A stretch of DNA of 64,000 nt from Clostridia bacterium (GTDB taxonomy: Bacteria > Bacillota > Clostridia > Oscillospirales > Acutalibacteraceae), in contig JAFYOI010000003.1 in assembly GCA_017560255.1 (NCBI GenBank), positions 61,376 to 125,375 of the forward strand. The letters run 5' to 3'. Numbering within the stretch: the first letter of the stretch is position 1; each line of letters opens with the position of its first letter. A program made the translations under genes and the position numbers. Below, in pieces: positions 35,848 through 45,153 of the stretch. A model generated the notes under the pieces. It was not told the DNA's origin. It saw only the letters and a list, made by a program, of their open reading frames with translations, and searched no databases.

Positions 35848-37383
35848 ATGAAAAACACAGTTTTATTGTGTATTCTTGACGGCTTCGGTGAGAACCCGAC
35901 TGTTGAGGGTAACGCTGTAAAAGCGGCAAAGAAACCTAATATGGATAAACTTTTCGGCGCTAATCCGCTTACTTTTATCGATGCTTCCGGTATGGCGGTC
36001 GGCTTGCCTGACGGACAAATGGGCAACAGCGAGGTCGGTCACACCAACATCGGTGCGGGCAGAGTTGTTTATCAGGAACTTACAAGGATTACAAAGGCGG
36101 TTTCCGACGGCGCGTTTTTTGAGAACGCAGAACTCAGAGCGGCTGTTCAGTCCGCTATCGATAACGGTACGTCGCTTCATCTTATGGGTCTTTTGTCCGA
36201 CGGGGGTGTGCATAGCCATAACACACACCTCTGGGCGCTTGTTGAACTTGCAAAGAGGATGGGACTTACAAAAGTTTACGTTCACTGTATCCTTGACGGC
36301 AGGGACGTGCCCCCCAAGTCGGGCGCAGATTTTGTCAGAGAGTGTGCTGAAAAACTTGCTGAAATCGGAGTAGGTAAAATTGCAACCGTTATGGGCAGAT
36401 TTTACGCGATGGACAGAGATAACCGTTGGGAGAGAGTGAGCAGGGCGTACAACGCAATGGTTTGCGGCGAGGGCGAGTACAACGAAAACCCCGTTGACGC
36501 GGTTGAAAAATCATACTTGCAGGTTGATGAAACCGGTAAAAATCTTACCGATGAGTTTGTGTTACCTGTAATTTGTGAAAAGGGCGCAGAAATCGGAGAA
36601 AATGACAGCATTATTTTCTTCAACTTCCGCCCCGACAGAGCGCGTGAAATCACAAGGTCATTCGTTGACGCTGACTTCAATGGTTTTGAGCGCAAGAAGG
36701 GTTTCTTCCCCGTAAAATATGTCTGTATGACAAGATACGATGCGGCAATGCCAAACACAACCGTTGCATTCCTTCCGCAGTCATTTGATAACACTTTGGG
36801 TGAATACCTTGCAAACCTTGGAAAAAAACAGTTGAGAATTGCGGAAACCGAGAAGTACGCGCACGTAACGTTCTTCTTCAACAGCGGTGTTGAAACAGTT
36901 TATGAGGGTGAGGACAGAGTTCTTATTCCGTCACCGAAAGTTGCAACTTACGATATGAAGCCGGAGATGAGCGCACCCGAAGTAACGGAAAGAGTGATTG
37001 AGGAAATACGCAGTGAAAAATATGACCTCATCGTGCTCAACTATGCAAACTGCGATATGGTCGGTCATACGGGTGTATTTGATGCGGCTGTGAAAGCGGT
37101 TGAAACGGTAGATTCCTGTGTTGGCAGAGTGTGGCAGGAGATTGAAAATATCGGCGGCTCAATGATTATCACCGCCGACCACGGAAATGCGGATAAGATG
37201 AGGGAAGACGATGGTACACCCTTTACCGCTCACACCAATTTCCCCGTACCGTTTGCAGTGCTCGGCTATGATTGTGCGCTTCGCAAAGGCGGCAGACTGT
37301 GCGACATCGCGCCCACAATCCTCGACCTTATGGGTATTGAAAAGCCTGCTGAAATGAGCGGCGAGAGTCTTATTGAAAAGTAA
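35848..37383 (+). CDS. gpmI: 2,3-bisphosphoglycerate-independent phosphoglycerate mutase
   Basis: This 511-residue enzyme of the alkaline phosphatase superfamily interconverts 3- and 2-phosphoglycerate using two metal ions. ILDGFGE carries the first metal Asp, the phosphoserine is in QMGNSEVGH (about residue 60), and C-terminal metal sites are in NYANCDMVGHTG and TADHGNADKM. It ends the glycolytic operon; enolase is not adjacent. Confidence 0.98.
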   Translation: MKNTVLLCILDGFGENPTVEGNAVKAAKKPNMDKLFGANPLTFIDASGMAVGLPDGQMGNSEVGHTNIGAGRVVYQELTRITKAVSDGAFFENAELRAAVQSAIDNGTSLHLMGLLSDGGVHSHNTHLWALVELAKRMGLTKVYVHCILDGRDVPPKSGADFVRECAEKLAEIGVGKIATVMGRFYAMDRDNRWERVSRAYNAMVCGEGEYNENPVDAVEKSYLQVDETGKNLTDEFVLPVICEKGAEIGENDSIIFFNFRPDRAREITRSFVDADFNGFERKKGFFPVKYVCMTRYDAAMPNTTVAFLPQSFDNTLGEYLANLGKKQLRIAETEKYAHVTFFFNSGVETVYEGEDRVLIPSPKVATYDMKPEMSAPEVTERVIEEIRSEKYDLIVLNYANCDMVGHTGVFDAAVKAVETVDSCVGRVWQEIENIGGSMIITADHGNADKMREDDGTPFTAHTNFPVPFAVLGYDCALRKGGRLCDIAPTILDLMGIEKPAEMSGESLIEK

Positions 37384-37403
37384 AATAAAATTCCAAAATT
37401 AAA

Positions 37404-37437
37404 ACCCTCCGATTTTCTGTCGGAGGGTGGTTTTTTT
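37404..37437 (+). terminator. Terminator of the pgk-tpiA-gpmI operon
   Basis: ACCCTCCGA and TCGGAGGGT pair perfectly with a 7-nt loop, followed closely by seven T residues. It also lies at the end of the convergent AGCS gene. Confidence 0.92.
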
Positions 37438-37439
37438 GT

Positions 37440-38849
37440 TTATTTCCAGCAATCAACGTCGTGGGGCAGGTCAATATTCTTTGCCTTGAACGTCGGCTCA
37501 ACACCCATCTTGCGTTGGCTTGTGTAGTCGTTGAGCGCACGGATTGCATATTTACCGAGGAAGATGATTACGGGGATATTTATAATCGTCATACCGCCCA
37601 TTGTTATGTCGGCAATATTCCAGAGCAAATCGGAACTGAGTCCCGCGCCGACGAAAATGATTAGGGAAGCGATGATGTAGTAAATCGTTTTGAAAGCCTT
37701 GCTCGGTGTTCTTCTGAGCAGGAAGTTGAATGTTTTGTCAACGTAGAATAAATTGCCGAGGAGGGTTGTGAATGCAAATAAAATCATCGCAACCGTAATG
37801 AAAATCGGGCCGAATTTGCCGAGAGTTGCGGCAACCGACTGCTGAATGTAAGCCGCGCCCGAAATTTCGGGGCTGGGAGTAACACCTGAAGCCATACACA
37901 TAAATGCCGTTGCGGAGCAGACGAGGAGAGTGTCAATAAATACGGACAAAACCTGAACGAGCCCCTGCTTTGCGGGATGTTTTACGTCTGCGGATGCGGA
38001 AGCGTTGGGGGCAGAGCCTACGCCCGCCTCGTTGCTGAAAAGTCCGCGCTTGATTCCGTACATAACACAAGAACCTGCGAAACCGCCGAAAATTGCTTTG
38101 AAGTCAAATGCGCCGACGAAAATTTCCTTGAAAATTGAGGGGAGAGCGGGTGCGTTAATGAGGGTGATGATGAGCGCCACAAGGATGTAACCCATCCCCA
38201 TAAAGGGCACGATAAAAGTTGTCGCCTTGATTATTCTCTTGCCGCCGCCGAAAAGGCAGAAACCGACGAGTAACGCAAGCACAAGGCCGATAATCCACGG
38301 CGTGTAGGACGGATTGTAAAATTCGTATGATGAGAAAGTGGACTGCAAGTTATAAGAAGCGAGCATATTGAAGCCAATGCCATAGGTGAGTACGAGGAAT
38401 ACAGAGAAAATTATTGCAAGGGGGCGACTTTTGAGCGCCGCTTCTATGTAATATGCGGGGCCACCATAGCAACCGTCGGGGCCTTTTTTCTTGTAAATCT
38501 GAGCAAGCGTGCTTTCAATAAAAGCGGAAGCCGCGCCGATGATGGCGATTGCCCACATCCAGAAAACTGAACCGAAACCGCCCATACAAAGTGCGGTTGA
38601 AACGCCGATGATGTTGCCCGTGCCAACGCGGGAAGCGGTCGAAACCATAAGCGCCTGAAATGAGGAAACGCCCTTGCCGTCGGCTGGTTTTTCGGTAACA
38701 GCACGGAATTGTTCTTTGAGAAGGCGGAACTGAACGAATTTTGTGCGGATAGTAAACCACAGACCGCCCGCAATAAGCAGAATAATGAGAATGTAACTGT
38801 AAAGCGCGTCAACCACCGTGGTGGAAGCGCCCGTGAGCCAATCAAGCAT
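37440..38849 (-). CDS. Sodium:alanine/glycine symporter, AGCS family
   Basis: A 469-residue membrane protein with about 11 hydrophobic segments. It has the family signatures GGLWFTIRTKFVQFRLL near the N-terminus, SRVGTGNIIGVSTALCMGG, GGPAYYIEAAL and LFSNEAGVGSAPNASASAD. AGCS carriers import alanine or glycine with Na+ (or H+). AAGGAG precedes the ATG. It is a single-gene unit. Confidence 0.95.
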   Translation of the reverse strand: MLDWLTGASTTVVDALYSYILIILLIAGGLWFTIRTKFVQFRLLKEQFRAVTEKPADGKGVSSFQALMVSTASRVGTGNIIGVSTALCMGGFGSVFWMWAIAIIGAASAFIESTLAQIYKKKGPDGCYGGPAYYIEAALKSRPLAIIFSVFLVLTYGIGFNMLASYNLQSTFSSYEFYNPSYTPWIIGLVLALLVGFCLFGGGKRIIKATTFIVPFMGMGYILVALIITLINAPALPSIFKEIFVGAFDFKAIFGGFAGSCVMYGIKRGLFSNEAGVGSAPNASASADVKHPAKQGLVQVLSVFIDTLLVCSATAFMCMASGVTPSPEISGAAYIQQSVAATLGKFGPIFITVAMILFAFTTLLGNLFYVDKTFNFLLRRTPSKAFKTIYYIIASLIIFVGAGLSSDLLWNIADITMGGMTIINIPVIIFLGKYAIRALNDYTSQRKMGVEPTFKAKNIDLPHDVDCWK

Positions 38850-38897
38850 AATAAAACTCCTTTAAAAAATATGAGAAAATGAAAGACATACTTACAA

Positions 38898-38927
38898 ATT
38901 ATACTGAAAAAACCAAAAAAATGTCAA
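38898..38927 (-). promoter_or_regulatory. Promoter of the AGCS symporter gene
   Basis: Minus-strand TTGACA (38922-38927) and TATAAT (38898-38903), both perfect, are 18 bp apart. Confidence 0.8.
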
Positions 38928-38998
38928 TCTTTGAGAGAATAGAAAAACAGGCGGACGACCAATGGTCGCCCCTACGAATTTCATTTACAGAAAAAATG

Positions 38999-39035
38999 AA
39001 AAAGAGAACTTTTGCCTATCAAAAGTTCTCTTTTT
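38999..39035 (-). terminator. Terminator of tRNA-Leu(CAG)
   Basis: AAAAAGAGAACTTTTG and CAAAAGTTCTCTTTTT pair perfectly around CCTAT, giving a T run on the minus strand just after the tRNA CCA end. Confidence 0.9.
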
Positions 39036-39037
39036 GC

Positions 39038-39124
39038 TGGTGCGGATAACAGGAATCGAACCTGCACCGAGTTGCCCCGATTAGAACCTGAATCTAACGC
39101 GTCTGCCTGTTCCGCCATATCCGC
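39038..39124 (-). tRNA. tRNA-Leu (anticodon CAG)
   Basis: The minus strand folds as a class II tRNA. Acceptor GCGGATA pairs with TATCCGC, discriminator A and encoded CCA follow, anticodon stem TTAGA/TCTAA encloses loop TTCAGGT, a long variable arm TCGGGGCAACTCGG... is present, and the T arm contains GGTTCGATTCC. Anticodon CAG reads CUG leucine codons. Confidence 0.95.
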
Positions 39125-39200
39125 ATATTTGTTTTTGCAACGTGGGATATTTTATCATAACTTGACCCCTGTGTCAATAGTTGTGCGGGCAAAATCAAAC

Positions 39201-39229
39201 GCCAAAGTTCGCGCGCGGCGGACTTTGGC
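39201..39229 (-). terminator. Probable terminator of the aromatic amino acid operon
   Basis: GCCAAAGT and ACTTTGGC form a stem with a GC-rich 13-nt loop, 10 bases after the aroF stop on the minus strand. The following GTTTGATTTTG is only moderately T-rich. Confidence 0.6.
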
Positions 39230-39239
39230 GCATTATTCA

Positions 39240-40271
39240 TTAAAGGCTTTCCGCAAGGTCGTAAATCAGACGCTCCGTTTTCTCCCAGCCAAGACAGGGG
39301 TCGGTGATTGACTTGCCGAGGACTTGTTCTTCGCCGATTTTCTGGTTGCCGTCAAAGAGGTAACTTTCAATCATAAGTCCCTTGACAAGTTTTTTTATGT
39401 CGTCATTGTGGCGGCGGCTGTGGATAATTTCTTTTGAAATTCTGACCTGTTCAAGATATTTCTTGCCCGAATTCGAGTGGTTTGTGTCAACTATAACGGC
39501 GGGATTCTGTAGCCCCGATTCAGCGTAACTTTCAGCAAGATGAATCAGATCTTCGTAGTGATAGTTGGGCATTGATTGACCGTGTTTGTTGACGTATCCG
39601 CGTAAAATCGCGTGAGCGTACGGGTTGCCCGCACTCTTTACCTCCCAACCTCTGTAAAGGAAAACGTGGGACGATTGGGCCGCTTTGATTGAGTTCATCA
39701 TAACGGAAACGTCGCCGGCGGTGGGGTTTTTCATACCGACGGGGATATCAAGACCGCTTGCGGTAAGGCGGTGTTGCTGATCTTCAACCGAGCGCGCGCC
39801 TACCGCAACGTATGCAAGCAGGTCGGAGAGGTAGCGGTGATTTTCGGGATATAGCATTTCGTCTGCACACGCAAATCCGGTTTCGGTAATTGCCCTCATG
39901 TGAAGTTTGCGGATTGAAACGAGTCCTTTGAGCATATCGGGGGCGGCGTTCGGGTCGGGCTGGTGAAGCATACCCTTGTAGCCCTCACCCGTGGTGCGCG
40001 GCTTGTTGGTGTAAATCCTGGGCACAATCATAATCTTGTCCTTAACCTTGTCCTGCACATCTCTCAATCGGCTGATGTAAGAGATTACGGTGTCTTCGTG
40101 GTCGGCGGAGCAAGGACCGATTACAAGAATGAAACGGTCATCCTTACCGCTGAAAATATCTTTAAGGTCAGAAACGGTTGTTTCTCTGACCGCTTCCATT
40201 TCTTTTGTAACAGGGTACTGCTCCTTGATGTCCTTCGGCACGGGCAGTTTCCTGAAAAATTCCATATTCAT
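39240..40271 (-). CDS. aroF: 3-deoxy-D-arabino-heptulosonate-7-phosphate (DAHP) synthase, type I
   Basis: This 343-residue enzyme condenses PEP and erythrose-4-phosphate, the first step of the shikimate pathway. Motifs are LVIGPCSADHE, the PRTTGEGYKGMLHQPDP block, ARSVEDQQHR, GMKNPTAGD, YRGWEVKSAGNPYAHAILRGY and IVDTNHSNSGKK. It is the AroF/G/H (type I alpha) form without a chorismate mutase or ACT fusion, so which end product inhibits it cannot be read. It is the last gene of the operon although it encodes the first step. The symbol is aroF by family; aroG or aroH are equally possible. Confidence 0.95.
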   Translation of the reverse strand: MNMEFFRKLPVPKDIKEQYPVTKEMEAVRETTVSDLKDIFSGKDDRFILVIGPCSADHEDTVISYISRLRDVQDKVKDKIMIVPRIYTNKPRTTGEGYKGMLHQPDPNAAPDMLKGLVSIRKLHMRAITETGFACADEMLYPENHRYLSDLLAYVAVGARSVEDQQHRLTASGLDIPVGMKNPTAGDVSVMMNSIKAAQSSHVFLYRGWEVKSAGNPYAHAILRGYVNKHGQSMPNYHYEDLIHLAESYAESGLQNPAVIVDTNHSNSGKKYLEQVRISKEIIHSRRHNDDIKKLVKGLMIESYLFDGNQKIGEEQVLGKSITDPCLGWEKTERLIYDLAESL

Positions 40272-40289
40272 AAGATTTACCTCTTTTCT

Positions 40290-41159
40290 CTAACTGTTTT
40301 GTGTCGGTTTGTCAAAAAGGCTTCGTCTTGCCGTGGACAATCTCATCACGCGGCGCATAGAGTCGGCATCGTCATGCGCCAACATATCGCGGAATCTTGA
40401 AAACTCGGCGATGAAAGAATCCATCTCCTCAAGCAAAGCCTGTTTGTTTGCGATAAACAGTTTTGACCACATAAGGTCGTTTATTTTTGCAATTCGTGTT
40501 AAATCCCTGAAAGAGTCACCCGTAAATTTTTCCATATCGGGTGTCTGATTAGCCGTCATAAGTGTAACGGCAATACAGTGCGTAAGTTGCGACAGGAACG
40601 CAATCATCCGGTCGTGCTCCTGCGGGGAGAGTATAGAAACTCTTGCAAAACCAAGGAGTTTTGCAAAATCACGGCAGAAGTCGATTGCACTTTGTGAATT
40701 TGAATCGGTCGGGGTGATGATGAAGTTTGCACCGATGAAAACGGAGTCGTCGCTGAACTCAACACCGCTTTGCTCCCTACCTGCCATCGGGTGAGCGGAG
40801 ATGAATTCTGCCTTTCCCTCAAGTAGTTTTTGAATCGGATCAACAACGCATTGTTTAACACCCGACACGTCGGTAATCAGGGTGGTTGGCTTTATATAAT
40901 CCGCGTTTTCTTTAACCCATTTCACACAATTGTCGGGATAGATTGCAAGGATAATCAGGTCAGCCTGCGCTATCATTTCTTTATCGTCGGGCGCAGCACC
41001 TTTTAATATCATTTTGTGTTCAAGCGCGTAGTCGATATCCCTTTGCTCAAGGGTGATACAGTTTACGCAATATCCCTGTTTTGTCAGTGCTTTTGCATAA
41101 CTTCCGCCGATTACACCCAGGCCGATAATCAATATATTTGTGTCTTTGGTAAGGGTCAC
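40290..41159 (-). CDS. tyrA: Prephenate dehydrogenase
   Basis: A 289-residue NAD(P)-dependent enzyme of tyrosine synthesis. The Rossmann motif IIGLGVIGGSYAKAL is at residues 11-25, VSGVKQCVVDPI and SAHPMAGREQSGVEFSD form the prephenate site, and the helical C-domain contains LSQLTHCIAVTLM. There is no ACT domain. It overlaps aroA by 4 bases and is 18 bp from aroF. Confidence 0.95.
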   Translation of the reverse strand: MTLTKDTNILIIGLGVIGGSYAKALTKQGYCVNCITLEQRDIDYALEHKMILKGAAPDDKEMIAQADLIILAIYPDNCVKWVKENADYIKPTTLITDVSGVKQCVVDPIQKLLEGKAEFISAHPMAGREQSGVEFSDDSVFIGANFIITPTDSNSQSAIDFCRDFAKLLGFARVSILSPQEHDRMIAFLSQLTHCIAVTLMTANQTPDMEKFTGDSFRDLTRIAKINDLMWSKLFIANKQALLEEMDSFIAEFSRFRDMLAHDDADSMRRVMRLSTARRSLFDKPTQNS

Positions 41160-42370
41160 GAAACACTCACCTCAATTCCGAGGTTTTTGATAGCCGAAAA
41201 GAACGTGGGATAACTTTTTTCAACCGCCTCTGCACCGTCGATTGCACCGCCCGTCTTACTCAGAAGCAGGGACAGCGCCATAACTATGCGGTGGTCATTG
41301 TGGCCGCAGAGAGTTTCTGCCGGCGCATGAAAAGCGGCAGGAAAAATGGCAACGGAGTCCTCCTCGACTCTTACCGAAACGCCGAATTTTGCAAGTTCTT
41401 GCGCCATCGCGGCAACTCGGTCGCTTTCTTTGATTTTAAGCCGTCTTGTGCCGCTGAAAACCCCGCCGAAACCTGCCGCCGCAAGAGCAAAAAGGACGGG
41501 GCCAAGGTCGGGACAGTCACCAATATGAAGTGCGGGTGAGCCGATTTGTAGCAGGTCGAAATATCTTGCGTAAACCTTGTCACCCTGCAAGCTGTCCTCA
41601 CGCAGTCCGCAAACGTCTACCTCGCCTCCAAGTAGATTGAATCCGTCAAGGAAAGCGGCGTTTGAGTAGTCGCCCTCAACAGTACATTCGTGCGCTTTGT
41701 ATACCTGATTTCCTTTGACAAAAAGCGTCTTTTCGTCCTTCCATTTAACCTCCACTCCAAATTCTTCCAGAGCGGAAATGGTCAGATTGATATAGGGACG
41801 GCTTTCAATCGGTGGGATAATTGAAATTGTGCTGTCGCCGTCAAGCAGCGGCAGAGCAAAGAGTAGTCCGCTTATAAACTGACTGCTGATATTGCCCGAA
41901 ACGGTGTATTTACCCGCCTTCATAACGCCCTTGACGGTGATGGAGTCGCCGTTTTCAATATATGTAAGTTTCTGTTTTTTACATAAGTCACTGTAAACGC
42001 TCATCGGACGGCGCATAAGTGAAGGTGCGCCCGAGAGGGTTACTTCTTCGCCCGACAACAACATGGCGGGGAGGAAGAAACGAAGTGTACTGCCGCTTTC
42101 TCTGCAATAGAGGGCAGTTTTGGGGGCGGATTTTCTGAAATCTGCGCCCGTTACTTTTGCAACGCTGTTCTGGATGTCGAAATCAACCGTCACACCAACT
42201 GCGCGCAAGCAGTCGATAGTTGCAAAGACGTCCTCGCTCGGCGCAAGTGAGTTGATAATGCTCACGCCGTCCGACATTCCCGCGCAGATGAGCAAGCGGT
42301 GAGAAATGCTTTTTGACGGCGGCGCGCAAACCGAGCCGACCGCTTTTGATGGATTTATCGTTACTTTCAT
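41156..42370 (-). CDS. aroA: 3-phosphoshikimate 1-carboxyvinyltransferase (EPSP synthase)
   Basis: This 404-residue enzyme adds the enolpyruvyl group from PEP to shikimate-3-phosphate. The N-terminal PPSKSISHRLLI, the CRESGSTLRFFLP active-site block, SSQFISGLLFALPLL, EGDYSNAAF and C-terminal KESDRVAAMAQELAKFGV and HNDHRIVMALSLL are all visible. The CRESGSTLRF sequence rather than GNAGTAMR points to a class distinct from E. coli AroA, which is known to affect inhibitor response. It overlaps both neighbours by 4 bases. Confidence 0.96.
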   Translation of the reverse strand: MKVTINPSKAVGSVCAPPSKSISHRLLICAGMSDGVSIINSLAPSEDVFATIDCLRAVGVTVDFDIQNSVAKVTGADFRKSAPKTALYCRESGSTLRFFLPAMLLSGEEVTLSGAPSLMRRPMSVYSDLCKKQKLTYIENGDSITVKGVMKAGKYTVSGNISSQFISGLLFALPLLDGDSTISIIPPIESRPYINLTISALEEFGVEVKWKDEKTLFVKGNQVYKAHECTVEGDYSNAAFLDGFNLLGGEVDVCGLREDSLQGDKVYARYFDLLQIGSPALHIGDCPDLGPVLFALAAAGFGGVFSGTRRLKIKESDRVAAMAQELAKFGVSVRVEEDSVAIFPAAFHAPAETLCGHNDHRIVMALSLLLSKTGGAIDGAEAVEKSYPTFFSAIKNLGIEVSVS

Positions 42371-42804
42371 TGTTTATCTTCCTTTGCGAGAAAATCAATT
42401 GCTTTCAGATAGCCGCCGAATCCTTCGCCTGTAATAGTTTTGACACAGGCGGCCCTTACGTAACTGACCTGACGGAAATCTTCCCTTTCCTCAACCTTTG
42501 AGATATGTACTTCAACTGTGGGTATTTTCACTGATTTGACGGCGTCGAGAATAGCAACGCTTGTGTGAGTATATGCGCCCGGGTTTATAACAATTCCGTC
42601 CGCTTTTTCAAAGTATGCTTTCTGAATATAATCAACCAGATCACCCTCGTGATTTGACTGATAAAACTCAACGTCAATGTTTTTTGTGCTCGCATGAGCG
42701 GAAATCATTTCGGTAAGGTCGGCGTAAGTGCCGCTGCCGTAATGCTCCTTTTCACGAAGTCCGAGCATATTGAGGTTGGGGCCGTTAATTACAAATATTT
42801 TCAT
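42367..42804 (-). CDS. aroQ: 3-dehydroquinate dehydratase, type II
   Basis: A 145-residue dodecameric type II enzyme removing water from 3-dehydroquinate. It begins MKIFVINGPNLNMLGLREKEHYG, with the catalytic Tyr in EHYG, followed by EFYQSNHEGDLVDYIQ, the catalytic GIVINPGAYTHTSVAI and EVHISKVEEREDFR. I start at the ATG at 42804, since AAGGA is 11 bases upstream; a TTG just before it is too close. The start lies inside the end of the aroE-aroK gene, so translation is coupled. Confidence 0.95.
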   Translation of the reverse strand: MKIFVINGPNLNMLGLREKEHYGSGTYADLTEMISAHASTKNIDVEFYQSNHEGDLVDYIQKAYFEKADGIVINPGAYTHTSVAILDAVKSVKIPTVEVHISKVEEREDFRQVSYVRAACVKTITGEGFGGYLKAIDFLAKEDKQ

Positions 42805-44035
42805 AATTCTCAAATTCCTTTATAATAAATTCGCTCGTTTCGTCGGGCGTGCGGTTGTCGCAGTCAACCCTGACGGATGCTGTTTTGCAGTAGATTGAGT
42901 ATCGCTCGCTGTAACGCTCCTTGATTGCAAGAAACGTTGATGCAAGAGGCCTGTCGCAGGTCGGGAAAAGATTTTCGGGTGAGCGGTCAATGAAGAAAAC
43001 AACGGAATTCTTGTGCAGATTTTTTGCGTTTTCATCCCTGAGAATTGCACCGCCACCTGTGGCAATCACCACGCCGTTTTTTAATGAAACGTCTGCAATA
43101 ACCTGCGATTCAACGTTTCTGAAATAGCCTTCGCCCCTGCGCTCAAAAATTTCGGGGATTGTGCATCCGAGTCTTTTTTCAATTTCTTCGTCGGTGTCAA
43201 TAAACTCTCTGCCGAGTTTTTGCGCAATCAATCTGCCAACAGTTGATTTTCCGCTTGCGGGCATTCCCGTCAGGACAATGTTTCGTTTTGAACCCAGCAT
43301 CTTTTTATAAATTCTTTCCGCAACTTCCGCGGGGTAGGTTGTGTCAAGGAAAAATTCGCTTGCTTTGACAGCCTGATAAACGAGCATAAAAAGTCCGCTC
43401 TGCGCCTTGATGCCCCTGAGTTTTGCTTCGTAAACAAGACGGGTGTTGAGGGGATTGTAAACCGCATCAACAACACCCTCAAGGTTGGGCAATCTGTCAA
43501 GCGCAACGGGAGAATCATCGGTATCAGGAAACATTCCAACGGGCGTGCAGTTAATTATAATCTGTACGTCAGAGTGCGATTTATACAATTCATCATACGT
43601 TATCTTGCCGCTGCGGCTGACACAGAAATATTCTTTTGCGCCAAGGCTCTCGGCAACCGCCGTTGCCGTTTTTGAAGTGCCGCCACTGCCGAGAATTGCA
43701 ACTTTTTTGCCGTTTAAATCAAGCCCCATTCGCTCAATCAACGCTTTCATTCCGTGAAAGTCGGTGTTGTAGCCGTAAAGTTTGCCGCCCTTGTTTACAA
43801 CCGTGTTTACCGCGCCAATTTTTTGAGCAATCGGGCTGATGAAATCAAGGTGGGGGATTACTGCCTCCTTGTACGGAATTGTGACGTTGATTGCCGAAAA
43901 GTCCGCCTTTTGCATAAACGCATCAAATTCGTCTTTCGGAATTTCGCAAAGTTCGTAACTGTATGCGGCAAGTTCATTATGTATATCTTTTGAGAAGGAG
44001 TGCGCCAGCCGCTCTCCGATGCAACCGTATTTCAT
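42785..44035 (-). CDS. Bifunctional shikimate dehydrogenase / shikimate kinase (AroE-AroK fusion)
   Basis: This 416-residue two-domain protein has an N-terminal dehydrogenase (residues 1-250), with YGCIGERLAHSFSKDIHNEL, INVTIPYKE, the catalytic Lys and Asp of AINVTIPYKEAV and GYNTDFHGM, and nucleotide site ILGSGGTSKTATAVA. The C-terminal kinase (from about residue 255) has P-loop GMPASGKSTVGR, DTDEEIEKRLG, the FRNVES region and GGGAILRD. It would turn dehydroshikimate into shikimate-3-phosphate in two steps. There is no frameshift between the domains. I start at MKYGC because AAAGG precedes it. Confidence 0.95.
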   Translation of the reverse strand: MKYGCIGERLAHSFSKDIHNELAAYSYELCEIPKDEFDAFMQKADFSAINVTIPYKEAVIPHLDFISPIAQKIGAVNTVVNKGGKLYGYNTDFHGMKALIERMGLDLNGKKVAILGSGGTSKTATAVAESLGAKEYFCVSRSGKITYDELYKSHSDVQIIINCTPVGMFPDTDDSPVALDRLPNLEGVVDAVYNPLNTRLVYEAKLRGIKAQSGLFMLVYQAVKASEFFLDTTYPAEVAERIYKKMLGSKRNIVLTGMPASGKSTVGRLIAQKLGREFIDTDEEIEKRLGCTIPEIFERRGEGYFRNVESQVIADVSLKNGVVIATGGGAILRDENAKNLHKNSVVFFIDRSPENLFPTCDRPLASTFLAIKERYSERYSIYCKTASVRVDCDNRTPDETSEFIIKEFENYENICN

Positions 44036-44058
44036 AAGCGTTACGCCTTTCTGATGTT

Positions 44059-45144
44059 TTACGGGATAAGATAATCCGTGCCGAATCTGCCGCAAAGCAT
44101 ATCGAGTAATGCAATTGCGGTCATCGCATCCACAACGGGCGCGGCACGGTGGACGATTGCAGGGTCGTGCCTGCCTTTAAGAGAGAGTTTTTCGTCCATC
44201 ATTGTTTTTAAATTAACGGTTTGTTGTTCAATAAATATCGACGGAGTGGGTTTTACGGCTGTGCGGAAAATTATTGGCATACCGTTTGTGATACCGCCGT
44301 TGATGCCACCATTATTGTTTGTGAGGGTGACAACTTCACCGTTTCTGATTGCAAACGGGTCGTTTGCCTGGCTGCCCCTCATTTTGCCGAAACCAAATCC
44401 CGCGCCGAATTCAACGCCTTTTACTGCGGGGATTGCATAGATTGCGCGTGCGATTACACCTTCGACGCCGTCAAACCAAGGCTCACCAACGCCTTTTGGC
44501 ATACCCGTAACGGCGGTTTCGAGAATTCCGCCAACGCTGTCGCCCTCTTTTGCGACGGATTTTATATACTCCTGCATTTCATGCCAGGCGATAGGGTCGA
44601 GGGTGGGGTTTTCTTTAAGTCGTTCAACGTCGCTGTCAAAATCTTCAAACCACCTGTCCGAAATTTCTCCGATTGAACTTATATGAGTGCCGATTTTTAT
44701 TCCCTTTGCAAGCAGAGCGGATTGAGCGATTGCCCCCGCCGCAACGAGAGCCGCGGTGAGCCTGCCCGAAAAATGACCGCCGCCGCGATAATCCTGATTT
44801 CCATGGTATTTACAATGAGCGGCAAAGTCAGCGTGACTCGGTCGGGGAGTTTCGGAAAGGAGAGAATAATCCTTGCTGTTAACGTTTTTGTTGGGAATGA
44901 GAATGCACAACGGGGCGCCCGTTGTAACGCCGCCGAAAACACCGCTGACAATTCTGAATTTATCCTCCTCAACCCTTGCGGTCGAAATAACCCCACTCGG
45001 TCTGCGCTTTTTAAGTTTTTCTGCAATAAAGTTTTCGTCAACGGGAATTCCGGGAGCAAGACCGTCCATAACAACGCCGATTTCTGCTCCGTGGCTTTCA
45101 CCGAAAAGGGTAACGCTGACGTAATTTCCGAAAGTATTTTTCAT
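44059..45144 (-). CDS. aroC: Chorismate synthase
   Basis: A 361-residue FMN-dependent enzyme that makes chorismate from EPSP. Conserved features are GNYVSVTLFGESHGAEIGVVMDG, the RRPSG loop, GVTTGAPL, RPSHADFAAHCKYHGNQDYRGGGHFSGRLTA and GSQANDPF...NNNGGINGGITNGMPI, then KGRHDPAIVHRAAPVVDAM. AAGGTG lies before the ATG. It is 9 bp downstream of aroB. Confidence 0.97.
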   Translation of the reverse strand: MKNTFGNYVSVTLFGESHGAEIGVVMDGLAPGIPVDENFIAEKLKKRRPSGVISTARVEEDKFRIVSGVFGGVTTGAPLCILIPNKNVNSKDYSLLSETPRPSHADFAAHCKYHGNQDYRGGGHFSGRLTAALVAAGAIAQSALLAKGIKIGTHISSIGEISDRWFEDFDSDVERLKENPTLDPIAWHEMQEYIKSVAKEGDSVGGILETAVTGMPKGVGEPWFDGVEGVIARAIYAIPAVKGVEFGAGFGFGKMRGSQANDPFAIRNGEVVTLTNNNGGINGGITNGMPIIFRTAVKPTPSIFIEQQTVNLKTMMDEKLSLKGRHDPAIVHRAAPVVDAMTAIALLDMLCGRFGTDYLIP

Positions 45145-45153
45145 TCTATCACC

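Noticed and set aside
42785..44035. AroE and AroK as two genes joined by a sequencing error.
   Set aside because: The linker is continuous and in frame, with no internal RBS or start codon at the kinase start and no compositional break.
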